DNA from: JANLQX01 sp043775075
Lineage (GTDB): Bacteria; Actinomycetota; Acidimicrobiia; Acidimicrobiales; JANYDT01
DNA: 8,406 bases
Assembly (NCBI GenBank): GCA_043775075.1
Contig: JAYVSS010000289.1
Span: 1 to 8,406, forward strand
Direction: 5' to 3'
The notes under the pieces: model-generated
Told to the model about the DNA's origin: nothing
The model's input: only the letters and a program-made list of their open reading frames with translations
Databases searched by the model: none
Position numbers and translations under genes: made by a program
Part shown: one piece after another, positions 1-6,781 of the stretch
Layout: each line of letters begins with the position of its first letter
Position numbering within the stretch: the first letter of the stretch is position 1

Positions 1-393
1 AATCTCCAGCAGCTTTTCGACAGCCAGGGAAAACGCCAGCTCGTTGAACAACGGACTGAGGTAGTCCATGCGAGTGACGTTCGTGCCGCCCTGCATGAAG
101 GTGAGGTTCTCCGCCGTTTTCTCCATGCCAGTGTGGAGATAGCCGATCACCGGCTTGGTCCGCAGGACGGTCTCGCCCTTGAGTTCCAGCATCACCCGCA
201 GCACCCCGTGGGTGCTCGGGTGCTGAGGGCCCATGTTGATGATCATCGTCTCGTCGTCACCGAGTTCGATGTCGTAGTCGTTGATGTCAAGCGCCGCATC
301 GTCGCTAACGCCTCGCAGGACGGCGCCCTGTTCGCGAAGTAATTCGGCCGCCGGGGTGACGATCCGATCCTGCATTTCCTGTCCGAAGTTCAT
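1..393 (-). CDS. nuoD: NADH-quinone oxidoreductase subunit D, N-terminal part (runs off the left edge)
   Basis: This is the 49-kDa-type subunit of the peripheral arm of complex I, which helps form the quinone-reduction site at the membrane junction. Only the first 131 residues are present; the frame is still open at base 1. The translated N-terminus carries the family signature GPQHPSTHG at residues 55-63, followed by IGYLHTGMEKTAE (83-95) and the TRMDYLSPLFNELAFS segment (107-122), all typical of NuoD. The ATG at 391-393 was chosen because GAGGG lies six bases upstream and the gene follows nuoC by 27 bases. The first 45 or so residues are a variable, acidic leader. It belongs to the nuoA-B-C-D order and is almost certainly co-transcribed with nuoC. 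The identification is secure; only the C-terminal two thirds cannot be seen. Confidence 0.97.
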   Translation of the reverse strand, partial: MNFGQEMQDRIVTPAAELLREQGAVLRGVSDDAALDINDYDIELGDDETMIINMGPQHPSTHGVLRVMLELKGETVLRTKPVIGYLHTGMEKTAENLTFMQGGTNVTRMDYLSPLFNELAFSLAVEKLLEI

Positions 394-420
394 GTCGTCC
401 CTCGCTTCATTCCGGGCGAA

Positions 421-948
421 TTAACGCGGTGCCATGGTGTGGGTGAACTGCACGGGAATACGCCCCGTGGCCTCGTCTTTGCGCAGCGGGTGACCCTGCC
501 ATTCGTCGGGCAAAAGGATACGTGTGAGGTCGGGGTGGCCTTCGAACCAGATACCGAGGAGGTCATACGCTTCGCGCTCCATCGCTTCGGTGCCGGGGTA
601 CACGTCGTAGAGCGAAGCCACCCGGGGGTTGTCTCCGGCCAGCTGCACGCGAACACGAACGCGTTCACGTTGGGCATGAGAAAGAAGGTTGACGACGACT
701 TCAAATCGCTCGGCGGTGACACCATCGGGCAGCGTGCGGTGCTCGTGCGTGAGGTAGTCCGTTGCGGTCAGATCGACCGCCATCTTGAAGCCGTCGGCGT
801 AGAGCGCGCGCACGACCTCCACGTAATTCGCCGCCGTCGGGTGTACGACCTTCTCACCGCGGCTGTAGGACACCGTCGCCCCATGACACACTTCGGACAA
901 CAGTTCTGGCTCGGTGGCGGGAGCGACGTCGGTGGAAGGGTCAGGCAT
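421..948 (-). CDS. nuoC: NADH-quinone oxidoreductase subunit C
   Basis: This is the 30-kDa-type subunit of the complex I peripheral arm, on the cytoplasmic face; it packs against NuoD and carries no cofactor. The product is 175 residues, a normal size for a stand-alone NuoC. The C-terminal half holds the family signature: EREAYDLLGIWFEGHPDLTR at 124-143, followed by ILLPDEW and GHPLRKDE. A longer frame extends upstream to 1029, but it would overlap the nuoB coding end by over 70 bases. The ATG at 946-948, seven bases after the nuoB stop, is the better start and gives the N-terminus MPDPSTDVAP. The upstream ribosome-binding sequence is weak (AGTAGG), which suggests translational coupling to nuoB. 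The gene ends in TAA at 421-423. Confidence 0.96.
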   Translation of the reverse strand: MPDPSTDVAPATEPELLSEVCHGATVSYSRGEKVVHPTAANYVEVVRALYADGFKMAVDLTATDYLTHEHRTLPDGVTAERFEVVVNLLSHAQRERVRVRVQLAGDNPRVASLYDVYPGTEAMEREAYDLLGIWFEGHPDLTRILLPDEWQGHPLRKDEATGRIPVQFTHTMAPR

Positions 949-955
949 CGCCGAC

Positions 956-1504
956 CTACTTCGGGGTGCCGATAGAAATGGTCTTCGGTGGCACGTCCAA
1001 GCGCAGCGATGCGCCGGCGCCGCTGTCATGACGACGCTGAGCTATCTCGCCCGTTTCGATCTTGGCGTGAAGCGTCTGGATGGCATACAGCAGCGTTTCC
1101 GGACCGGGCGGGCAACCGGGAGCGTAGACATCCACCGGAACGATCTGGTCCACTCCTTGGACGATTGCATAGTTATTAAACATGCCTCCCGAAGACGCAC
1201 ACACGCCCATCGAGATCACCCATTTCGGTTCCATCATCTGGTCGTAGACCTGACGGAGTACGGGGGCCATCTTCTGACTCACCCGTCCGGCGACGATCAT
1301 GAGGTCGGCCTGGCGCGGCGAACCACGAAAGACCTCCATTCCGAAGCGCGAGATATCGAAACGCGATGCCCCGGTGGCCATCATTTCAATGGCGCAGCAG
1401 GCAAGACCGAACGACGCCGGCCACGTGCTCGATTTGCGCGACCAGTTGACAAACTTTTCCAGATTGCCGGTGAGGAAGTTGTGATTGAGGTCTTCGAGGC
1501 CCAT
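956..1504 (-). CDS. nuoB: NADH-quinone oxidoreductase subunit B
   Basis: This is the PSST-type subunit of complex I and carries the terminal [4Fe-4S] cluster N2, the electron donor to quinone. The product is 182 residues. The four expected N2 ligands are visible: the adjacent pair Cys36-Cys37 (GLACCAIEMM), Cys102 (GVCASSGG) and Cys131 (APGCPPGPE). The segment around residues 49-70 (FDISRFGMEVFRGSPRQADL) is also typical. The ATG at 1502-1504 comes three bases after the nuoA stop codon, so the two are probably translationally coupled. The gene ends in TAG. The last 30 residues or so are variable and appear non-conserved. Nothing is missing or unusual. Confidence 0.98.
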   Translation of the reverse strand: MGLEDLNHNFLTGNLEKFVNWSRKSSTWPASFGLACCAIEMMATGASRFDISRFGMEVFRGSPRQADLMIVAGRVSQKMAPVLRQVYDQMMEPKWVISMGVCASSGGMFNNYAIVQGVDQIVPVDVYAPGCPPGPETLLYAIQTLHAKIETGEIAQRRHDSGAGASLRLDVPPKTISIGTPK

Positions 1505-1507
1505 GGC

Positions 1508-1984
1508 TCAGGCTGCCGTTTCGTGCGTGTCTTTGGCGGGACGGCTGACCTTACGGATTGTGGTCGCCGACGTGCGGGCGTCGAGCATGGTGCCGGCCGC
1601 CACTTCGAGACGACGCAGGCGATTCATCGGGGCCCAATCAAGGGCACCGTTGCTGATCAGATAAACAAAAGCGACAACCACGGCGACGGAAAACAGCACC
1701 ATTTCCACGAGGCCGAACATCCCCAGGGCACTAAAGCGGACAGCCCACGGGTAGAGGAAAATGATTTCGATATCAAAGACAATAAAGATCATCGCCACGA
1801 GGTAAAAGCGCACCGGGAAGCGTTCCGACGGTTCCTTATCGGGCACGATGCCACACTCGTACGGGGCGATTTTAGCGGCGTTCTCCCGACGCTTGGGCCC
1901 GAGGACGGTCGACGCCAAGATAGAGCCAAAGACGAACACCTGGGCGAGAACCAGGAGGATGACGATCGGGAGATAGGCAGCCAT
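1508..1984 (-). CDS. nuoA: NADH-quinone oxidoreductase subunit A
   Basis: This is a small membrane subunit of complex I that lines the quinone chamber and contacts NuoB and NuoH. The product is 158 residues with three membrane helices at about 4-27, 59-79 and 89-110. The loop motif PYECG (41-45) and the highly conserved PVRFYLVAMIFIVFDIEI (57-74) identify it. It carries a roughly 45-residue hydrophilic C-terminal tail beyond the last helix, longer than in NuoA of about 120 residues. The tail is rich in Arg, Thr and Ala, and I recognise no domain in it. The start ATG at 1982-1984 is only nine bases after the stop of the upstream bc-complex-associated membrane protein, so complex I genes appear to be read from the same transcript as the cytochrome genes. 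Confidence 0.97.
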   Translation of the reverse strand: MAAYLPIVILLVLAQVFVFGSILASTVLGPKRRENAAKIAPYECGIVPDKEPSERFPVRFYLVAMIFIVFDIEIIFLYPWAVRFSALGMFGLVEMVLFSVAVVVAFVYLISNGALDWAPMNRLRRLEVAAGTMLDARTSATTIRKVSRPAKDTHETAA

Positions 1985-1993
1985 GGCGGAAAC

Positions 1994-2812
1994 TCAGGCC
2001 GCCAAAGCGGGATTGTTCTTCATGGCCGCCATCACTAATTTGTCTCGCTTATGCAACGCCCGCGCCGAGATCCCGAGCAGGAGTAGCGATGCCATAAAAA
2101 TCTTGAAGGCGGGGAGCCGCTTGCTCCCTAGGTCGCGAACCATCACCACGTTGAGGGGCTTCTTTGCGGTGTCCACCATCGGCTTACCGGCGAGGTCGAG
2201 CACGATTGCTTTGGCCGCGTCGAGCTTGTATGGGAAAACCCGGGAAACGTAAAAACGCTTCTGATGCATCAGTCCCATGAACCGGTAGTCACCGGGGTTC
2301 CACCACGAACCACCGGATTCGAGTCTCGGCCGCAACTTAAACCGCTGGTTGCCACCGATTTCGTAACCGGCAGCCTGGATGTAATCCGCCGTGCTGGGGA
2401 AGAGCTTTTCCTCGGCCAGAAAGGCATCAACGGAGGACTGCGCCTCACCTCGGGTGGGAGTGCCTTCTTGGACTTCGCTCCAACCTTTTGGAAGCTTGTC
2501 GCCCTGTTTGAATGCCCCGAGGGACGCCACGCGGTCAGATTGAGCGTTCCCCATGTTGGTAATGACCTCTTGCACCTTCCACGCCGGCGGGTTGCCTTTG
2601 AGGCCAATGCCGTAGATCATCCACGCCGACGTCATCAACACCATCCAGCCCCAGAAGGCGGCGTTGGCGAGTAGGAAACCGAGCCGGTTCCCGACGTTGG
2701 TGGCGAGGATCACGTAGGTCGATCCACACAAGATCGAGAACATGATGGCGGGGAAAAGAATCCCTCGGATAGTGGCTTTGAACTCAAGTCCAGCAAGAAC
2801 AACGGCGATCAT
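1994..2812 (-). CDS. Membrane protein of unknown function, between the cytochrome c gene and nuoA
   Basis: I do not recognise this 272-residue protein. It shows two N-terminal membrane helices (about 18-39 and 44-70), a hydrophilic domain of about 160 residues (72-232) and one C-terminal helix (about 234-252) ending in a basic tail. The central domain is rich in Trp, Tyr, Lys and Gly and has no haem, Fe-S or other cofactor motif; the only Cys (29) lies in helix 1. Because both ends of the soluble domain are next to helices, it should sit on one side of the membrane. The ATG at 2810-2812 overlaps the TGA of the cytochrome c gene as ATGA, a strong sign of translational coupling, and GAGG lies about six bases upstream. 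From its position I infer an accessory or assembly subunit of the neighbouring bc complex; this is not shown by the sequence. Confidence 0.8.
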   Translation of the reverse strand: MIAVVLAGLEFKATIRGILFPAIMFSILCGSTYVILATNVGNRLGFLLANAAFWGWMVLMTSAWMIYGIGLKGNPPAWKVQEVITNMGNAQSDRVASLGAFKQGDKLPKGWSEVQEGTPTRGEAQSSVDAFLAEEKLFPSTADYIQAAGYEIGGNQRFKLRPRLESGGSWWNPGDYRFMGLMHQKRFYVSRVFPYKLDAAKAIVLDLAGKPMVDTAKKPLNVVMVRDLGSKRLPAFKIFMASLLLLGISARALHKRDKLVMAAMKNNPALAA

Positions 2813-4092
2813 TCGAGACCTCGTTCGTAGGCGACGATCTTGGCGATCATGTCATCGGTAAGGAGGTTCCCAAAGTACGCCATCCCGCCGCCGGCCCAGT
2901 GGTTCACGCCGCCCGTTCCGTACGCGGCACCTTCGACCACGCCGTGTTTGATGAACTCCGCCTGCTTCGCCGGATCGGGGAACTGGTTCGTGAGGCTGGA
3001 CTTGCGCAGCGACGGTCCGTAGAAGCCACCGGCCTGAGCCTTTGGCTCGCCGTAGCTGTACCCGTTGGTGTGGCACCGGGCGCAGTTCTGATTGAAGAGG
3101 ATTTCACCGTCGGAAAGGGTCGCCGTCTTCCTCGCTCGCTCGATATTCGCCGTCATTTCCGTCAATGCAGTCTCGGCTGCTGCCGTCGCCACCACGTCAT
3201 CAGCGGCCTTGACGTCAGCCAGGGCCTTCTGCGCAGCCACGAGCGGGTCGTTATCCGTGCCGATTTTCGTCAGCAGGTCGGCAGCATTTTTCTTCTCATC
3301 GTCGAGGGCTTTTTGTGATGCATCTTGCGAAGCCTTGGCGGCGGCCGTAAATGCGAGCTCATAGGCCTTGGCCGAGTCGCGACCGTTGGCCTTATAGGCA
3401 TCCTCATAGATCTTTTTCGCCGCCGGATCGTTATCAATCGACCAGAAGCGCAAGAGCGACACGAGGTCGCTGATTTGCTGGGCCGAACCGGGACCGCCGC
3501 ACGTGACACCCCATGCGGGCATGGGGTTGTTCTTCGCCCCACCGCGTCCACAATTGAGCACGTTGGTGATCTGCTGCGGCTTGTAGCGCAGGCCGATGTT
3601 GTTGATCCGGGGCGCCTTCCACTGCACCACCCGAACCATGACTTTGCCGGTGGCGGGATTGAGCTTCGGCTGACCGTTGGCGTCGTAGTCGGTCACAGTA
3701 TACGCAGCAGCACCACCGCCGCCCTCGGGACCGTGGCAGTTGTTGCAAAGAAAAATCGCCTCGTAATTCTCCATACCCCGCTTGATTTCGCGCTTATCGA
3801 AGCCAATGACTGCACCCTTCTCCCGGCCGGGCTCGCCCAGCCAATACAGCGGCAGGCCGACAGCAAGGACGGAGGTGCCAACGAGGGCCATGGTGAGGAA
3901 ACGATCGAGACGACGACCTTCGAACACTTCGTCGTCCGGCGGCGCCTTACGGTTCGGGGCGTTGAGAAAGCTGGAAACAATGTCCGGTGTGGACCGACGA
4001 TTTTCCAGAACGAGATAGACGGCCCACGCCGCCAACACCACGAAGGCGATGGCGACAGCGACGGCGCGCTGGGTGGAACTGGCGAGAATCAC
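2809..4092 (-). CDS. Membrane-anchored di-haem cytochrome c of the bc complex
   Basis: This probably takes electrons from the Rieske protein and passes them to a terminal oxidase, in the role of cytochrome c1 or QcrC. The product is 427 residues. Two membrane helices lie at about 11-29 and 66-85. The first cytochrome c domain has CNNCH at 116-120 with Met191 in NPMPAWG as the likely axial ligand. The second has CARCH at 337-341 with Met404 in GGGMAYFG. Between them, at about 222-325, is an Ala/Lys/Asp-rich segment predicted to be helical, much longer than a normal linker. There are two further cysteines, Cys181 and Cys198. The start is a GTG at 4090-4092, chosen because TAAGGAG stands five bases before it. 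The gene lies 24 bases after the Rieske stop, and its own stop overlaps the next start. Membership of the complex is inferred from this context. Confidence 0.92.
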   Translation of the reverse strand: MILASSTQRAVAVAIAFVVLAAWAVYLVLENRRSTPDIVSSFLNAPNRKAPPDDEVFEGRRLDRFLTMALVGTSVLAVGLPLYWLGEPGREKGAVIGFDKREIKRGMENYEAIFLCNNCHGPEGGGGAAAYTVTDYDANGQPKLNPATGKVMVRVVQWKAPRINNIGLRYKPQQITNVLNCGRGGAKNNPMPAWGVTCGGPGSAQQISDLVSLLRFWSIDNDPAAKKIYEDAYKANGRDSAKAYELAFTAAAKASQDASQKALDDEKKNAADLLTKIGTDNDPLVAAQKALADVKAADDVVATAAAETALTEMTANIERARKTATLSDGEILFNQNCARCHTNGYSYGEPKAQAGGFYGPSLRKSSLTNQFPDPAKQAEFIKHGVVEGAAYGTGGVNHWAGGGMAYFGNLLTDDMIAKIVAYERGLE

Positions 4093-4097
4093 AGAAA

Positions 4098-4104
4098 CTC
4101 CTTA
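4098..4104 (-). promoter_or_regulatory. Ribosome-binding site for the di-haem cytochrome c gene
   Basis: TAAGGAG on the minus strand, five bases before a GTG codon at 4090-4092. It is the strongest Shine-Dalgarno match in this operon and fixes the non-ATG start of the cytochrome c gene. Confidence 0.8.
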
Positions 4105-4116
4105 GGGGTGAAGCAA

Positions 4117-5010
4117 CTAGTGCTTCACGACGCTTCCAACGCAGTGCGGACCCTCGGCCTCTTGGCCGGTGGTATTGGTGCCATCGGCCGGGCCGATACG
4201 GACGATCGAGGTGTCCACGGTGATGTTGCCAGCAGCGTCGACGGAGGCATCGAAACGGTCGAGCCCGCGGGGCGCGGGACCGCCCTTGCGCTCGCCTACC
4301 CGGTTGTATTGCGAGCCGTGGCAGGGGCATTCGAACCACTGCGACGTACCGCACCACGGGACCTTGCATCCAAGGTGTACGCACTTCTGGTAAATCGCCA
4401 CAATGCCTGTTTCCATACCGGCAAGCACGCCGGGCGAGTACACCTTTTTGGCGGCGGCCATTCCCGACTTCGGGTACTCGGTGATGTAGGTGCGGGCCTC
4501 GGCGAAGTAGACCGGCTCTTTCTTGGCCTAGATCTGCGCGACGATGTCCGAGACCTTGCCGAGCACCACCTTGGAGCCGAACCCACCCGACAGGCTGGGC
4601 CACAGGAACGCCAGAAGGGAGCCACCAAACCCACCCAGCCCGGCAATAAACATCACGATGGTGGACCGGTTGAGAAATTGACGCCGGGCTACGCCCAGCT
4701 GATCGAGGTCCATCGGTGCGCGTAGAACGGCGGGCGCCGCGGCGGCCGGACGAAGGTCCACTGCACCACCGGAGCGGGAGAGAACCAGGGCCCGTTCCAC
4801 CGACCGGCCCGACGGGGCGGGGGGCGGAGCGGCAGCGAATGCTGCAGTCGTTTCGGTCGACTTGCGGCGTGCGCGATCGCGGCGCGTCGTCTCCCGGGCG
4901 AGCAAACCGGTGGCGGCACTTCGATCGGTTCGTCGAGACATCGTGGTCACGGCGGCGCCAGCCAAAACGACAACGGCGGCGATGGCGATAATAAGAATGG
5001 TGGCGTTCAT
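4117..5010 (-). CDS. qcrA: Rieske iron-sulfur protein of the bc complex, interrupted by an in-frame amber codon
   Basis: The Rieske protein oxidises menaquinol at the Qo site and hands electrons to the cytochrome c subunit through a [2Fe-2S] cluster. The full frame is 297 codons with TAG at codon 161 (4528-4530). An N-terminal helix is seen at 3-22, an Arg/Ala/Pro-rich linker, then a twin-arginine-like ARRQFLNRS (108-116) leading into a second helix (about 117-140), as expected for a Tat-exported Rieske anchor. After the stop, the same frame continues with plausible Rieske sequence (KKEPVYFAEARTYITEYP). It then contains box I CVHLGC (Cys210, His212, Cys215) and box II CPCHGS (Cys228, Cys230, His231), so all cluster and disulfide residues are intact. 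ATG at 5008-5010 was chosen because GAAGGG precedes it by six bases and the longer frame would overlap the petD-like gene. The stop is either a sequencing or assembly error, a real lesion, or read through. Confidence 0.88.
4528..4530 (-). other. In-frame TAG stop inside the Rieske gene
   Basis: The codon lies between Ile160 (of SDIVAQI) and Ala162 (of AKKEPVYF). The distance from the start at 5010 to ATG 184 at 4461 is a multiple of three, so there is no frameshift, only a nonsense codon. A single base change from CAG, GAG, AAG, TGG or TAC could create it. TAG also serves as the normal terminator of nuoB and of this same Rieske gene, which argues against general amber suppression. I see no Shine-Dalgarno sequence before Met184 that would support re-initiation. 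Confidence 0.93.
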
Positions 5011-5045
5011 AGAAAACCCTTCAGCGGAGTGCGGTGAGCGCAAGC

Positions 5046-5894
5046 TCAGAGCGAGAAGAAGATTCCTTCCTTCCAAGGCATGATGAAGTTGAAGCCCCGG
5101 CCTCGGAAGAACGAACCGATGATGACGAGCACGGCCCAGAACATGAGGAAGACGGAGAACAAGGCGATCGCAATTTTGCGATCTTCAGGCTTGGACGATG
5201 GGTTCTTGTCCAAGTAGGGGGCGAGAATAAGGATGAAGAGGCCCATACCAGGGATCGTCACGCCGGCGACCATCGGGTGGAACATCGTGAGTAGTTCCTG
5301 CAGCCCGAGGAAGTACCACGGCGCTTTCGACGGGTTTGGTGTGCGGTTGTAATTGGCCAGCTCTTCGAGCGGTGCGTTGACGAACGCCGAGAGCACCATG
5401 AGCAGGGTGAGGCAGGCCAACGACGCCACAAACTCACCAACTAGGAGGTGCGGCCACGTGTTGACCTTGTCCGTCGGCGTGGCCTTGACATCTTGGATCG
5501 AGCCGGCCTTGACGACAGTCAGAAGTCGTTGGGTGTGGCCCGCCGGACCAACAAGTCCGCCACCCACCGGTTGCACGAGCGCCGCCGCCGCAGCAACGGC
5601 GCCTGCACTGGGCTTCTCGAGTACGGCGATACCACCACCTGATGTCGGCGCATCAGCGGACCCGCCGGCTTCCTTGGCCGCCTTCGCCGCGGCACTACGG
5701 GCCAGCAGGTGGGCGGGAATCTTGCCGGTGGCTTCGGCCGCGGCGTAGCTCGCCGCCGCATCGGCGTCGGTTGAGGAGGCGGCCACTGGAGCAGCGTCGG
5801 TCGGTGCTCCGCCCGCCGCCGCGGCCTTCTTGGCCTCGGCCTTGGCCTTCGCTTCAGCGGCGCGCTTCAGAAGGTGTTCGGGAATGTCAGCCAT
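5046..5894 (-). CDS. petD: Cytochrome b C-terminal part (subunit IV / PetD-like) with a long Ala-rich N-terminal extension
   Basis: This is the second half of a split cytochrome b, contributing the Qo-site loop. The product is 282 residues, against about 160 in chloroplast PetD. The conserved part begins near residue 143 (NTWPHLL), with helices at about 150-172, 214-229 and 240-262. The Qo region reads SKAPWYFLGLQELL (189-202), followed by FHPMVAGVTIPG. The PEWY glutamate position is Pro here (APWY). The C-terminus FFRGRGFNF..PW is typical of bacterial cytochrome b ends. Residues 1-140 are an Ala/Lys-rich, low-complexity extension that contains two copies of IPxHLLxR (IPEHLLKRAAEAKA at 4-17 and IPAHLLARSAAAKA at 59-72); the same motif starts the divergent gene at 8139. 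By analogy with PetD topology the extension is cytoplasmic. ATG at 5892-5894 follows AAGGA by nine bases and lies 42 bases after the petB-like stop. Confidence 0.92.
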   Translation of the reverse strand: MADIPEHLLKRAAEAKAKAEAKKAAAAGGAPTDAAPVAASSTDADAAASYAAAEATGKIPAHLLARSAAAKAAKEAGGSADAPTSGGGIAVLEKPSAGAVAAAAALVQPVGGGLVGPAGHTQRLLTVVKAGSIQDVKATPTDKVNTWPHLLVGEFVASLACLTLLMVLSAFVNAPLEELANYNRTPNPSKAPWYFLGLQELLTMFHPMVAGVTIPGMGLFILILAPYLDKNPSSKPEDRKIAIALFSVFLMFWAVLVIIGSFFRGRGFNFIMPWKEGIFFSL

Positions 5895-5936
5895 TGGTTC
5901 GATTCCTTTTCGTGCAGAACTGCGTGCCGGTAGTCA

Positions 5937-6722
5937 TTAGAGGGGACCCGAGATTCCGCCGTCTTTGCGGACCCGCCAGAAGTGGATGGCCATAAAGATG
6001 ACGATGATGAAGGGGAACAGCAACACGTGCAGCACGTACCACCGCAGCAGCGTGTTTGTGCCAATTTCGACGCCTGAAAGGAGCACAAACTTCGATTGTG
6101 ATCCGAAGACCGGCGTGTAGCCGATCATGTTGGTACCGACGGTGACCGCCCAGAGCGCCAGCTGATCCCACGGGAGGAGGTAGCCGGTGAAGGAGAGCAG
6201 GAGGGTGAGGGTCAACAAGATGACGCCGATGACCCAGTTGAACTCACGAGGGGCCTTGTAAGCACCGTGGTAAAAGACGCGGGCCATATGCAAAAACACG
6301 GAGAGCACCATCAGGTGGGCGCCCCATCGATGCATGTTGCGTACGAGCAGACCGAAGGTCACGGCGGTGTGCAGGGTCTTAATGTCCTGCCACGCCAACG
6401 CCTCAGTGGGCCGGTAGAAGAACATCAAGAAAATACCGGTGACCGTGAGCACGATGAAGAGGAAGAACGACAAGCCGCCGAGGCAGAGGGTGTAGCTCAC
6501 CTTCACGGCGTGGCGCTTCACCTTGACCGGGTGCAGATGGTAAAGCAGCGAGTTCATGATCACGTACGAACGGTTACGTGGCGAGTCCGAATATCCCTTG
6601 CGGAAGATCGATCCGGGGCGAAAAATTGAGTTCCAGGCCTGGCTGCCCTGGACGTCTTCGGCGGTCTTGGCGACGATGGCGCCCACCCGTTCGGGGAGGC
6701 CTGGTTTCATCGGTGTGGTCAC
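5937..6722 (-). CDS. petB: Cytochrome b N-terminal part (cytochrome b6 / PetB-like)
   Basis: This is the core di-haem b subunit of a menaquinol:cytochrome c reductase, with four membrane helices. The product is 261 residues and ends in GGISGPL, almost exactly where plant cytochrome b6 ends (GISGPL). Haem ligands are His131 and His145 in helix B (NMHRWGAH...VFLH) and His232 and His247 in helix D. The helix D spacing of 15 positions is the b6f-type spacing, whereas mitochondrial cytochrome b has 14. Cys80 in YTLCLGG aligns with b6 Cys35 (CLGG), which covalently holds haem ci in b6f complexes. TGYLLPWDQ (179-187) is the conserved b6 motif. The first 55 or so residues form a leader longer than in b6. 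The start is GTG at 6720-6722 with CAGGAG seven bases upstream. The symbol petB is by similarity; some databases would call it qcrB. Confidence 0.95.
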   Translation of the reverse strand: MTTPMKPGLPERVGAIVAKTAEDVQGSQAWNSIFRPGSIFRKGYSDSPRNRSYVIMNSLLYHLHPVKVKRHAVKVSYTLCLGGLSFFLFIVLTVTGIFLMFFYRPTEALAWQDIKTLHTAVTFGLLVRNMHRWGAHLMVLSVFLHMARVFYHGAYKAPREFNWVIGVILLTLTLLLSFTGYLLPWDQLALWAVTVGTNMIGYTPVFGSQSKFVLLSGVEIGTNTLLRWYVLHVLLFPFIIVIFMAIHFWRVRKDGGISGPL

Positions 6723-6729
6723 GAGTGTT

Positions 6730-6735
6730 CTCCTG
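6730..6735 (-). promoter_or_regulatory. Ribosome-binding site for the cytochrome b6-like gene
   Basis: CAGGAG on the minus strand, seven bases before the GTG at 6720-6722. It supports the GTG start rather than the ATG four codons further in. Confidence 0.75.
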
Positions 6736-6781
6736 CTGATTGATCGCTCAAAACGACGGTACTGCGCGTGGGGCTATACGA

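Noticed and set aside
949..1029. N-terminal extension of NuoC
   Set aside because: It would lie inside the nuoB coding end, and its sequence is unlike NuoC; the ATG at 948 fits the operon spacing.
914..2038. Long plus-strand open frame (374 codons) opposite nuoB and nuoA
   Set aside because: It is the antisense shadow of strongly identified nuo genes; its product is rich in His, Arg and Asp in a way typical of reverse-strand translation and matches no family.
4117..4461. Separate short Rieske-domain gene starting at Met184
   Set aside because: No ribosome-binding site precedes it and it lacks the membrane anchor; Rieske-like sequence in the same frame continues upstream to the TAG, so it is one interrupted gene.
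3325..4725. Long plus-strand open frame (466 codons) opposite the cytochrome c and Rieske genes
   Set aside because: It covers both haem domains and the Rieske boxes on the opposite strand, and has no recognisable motif or ribosome-binding site.
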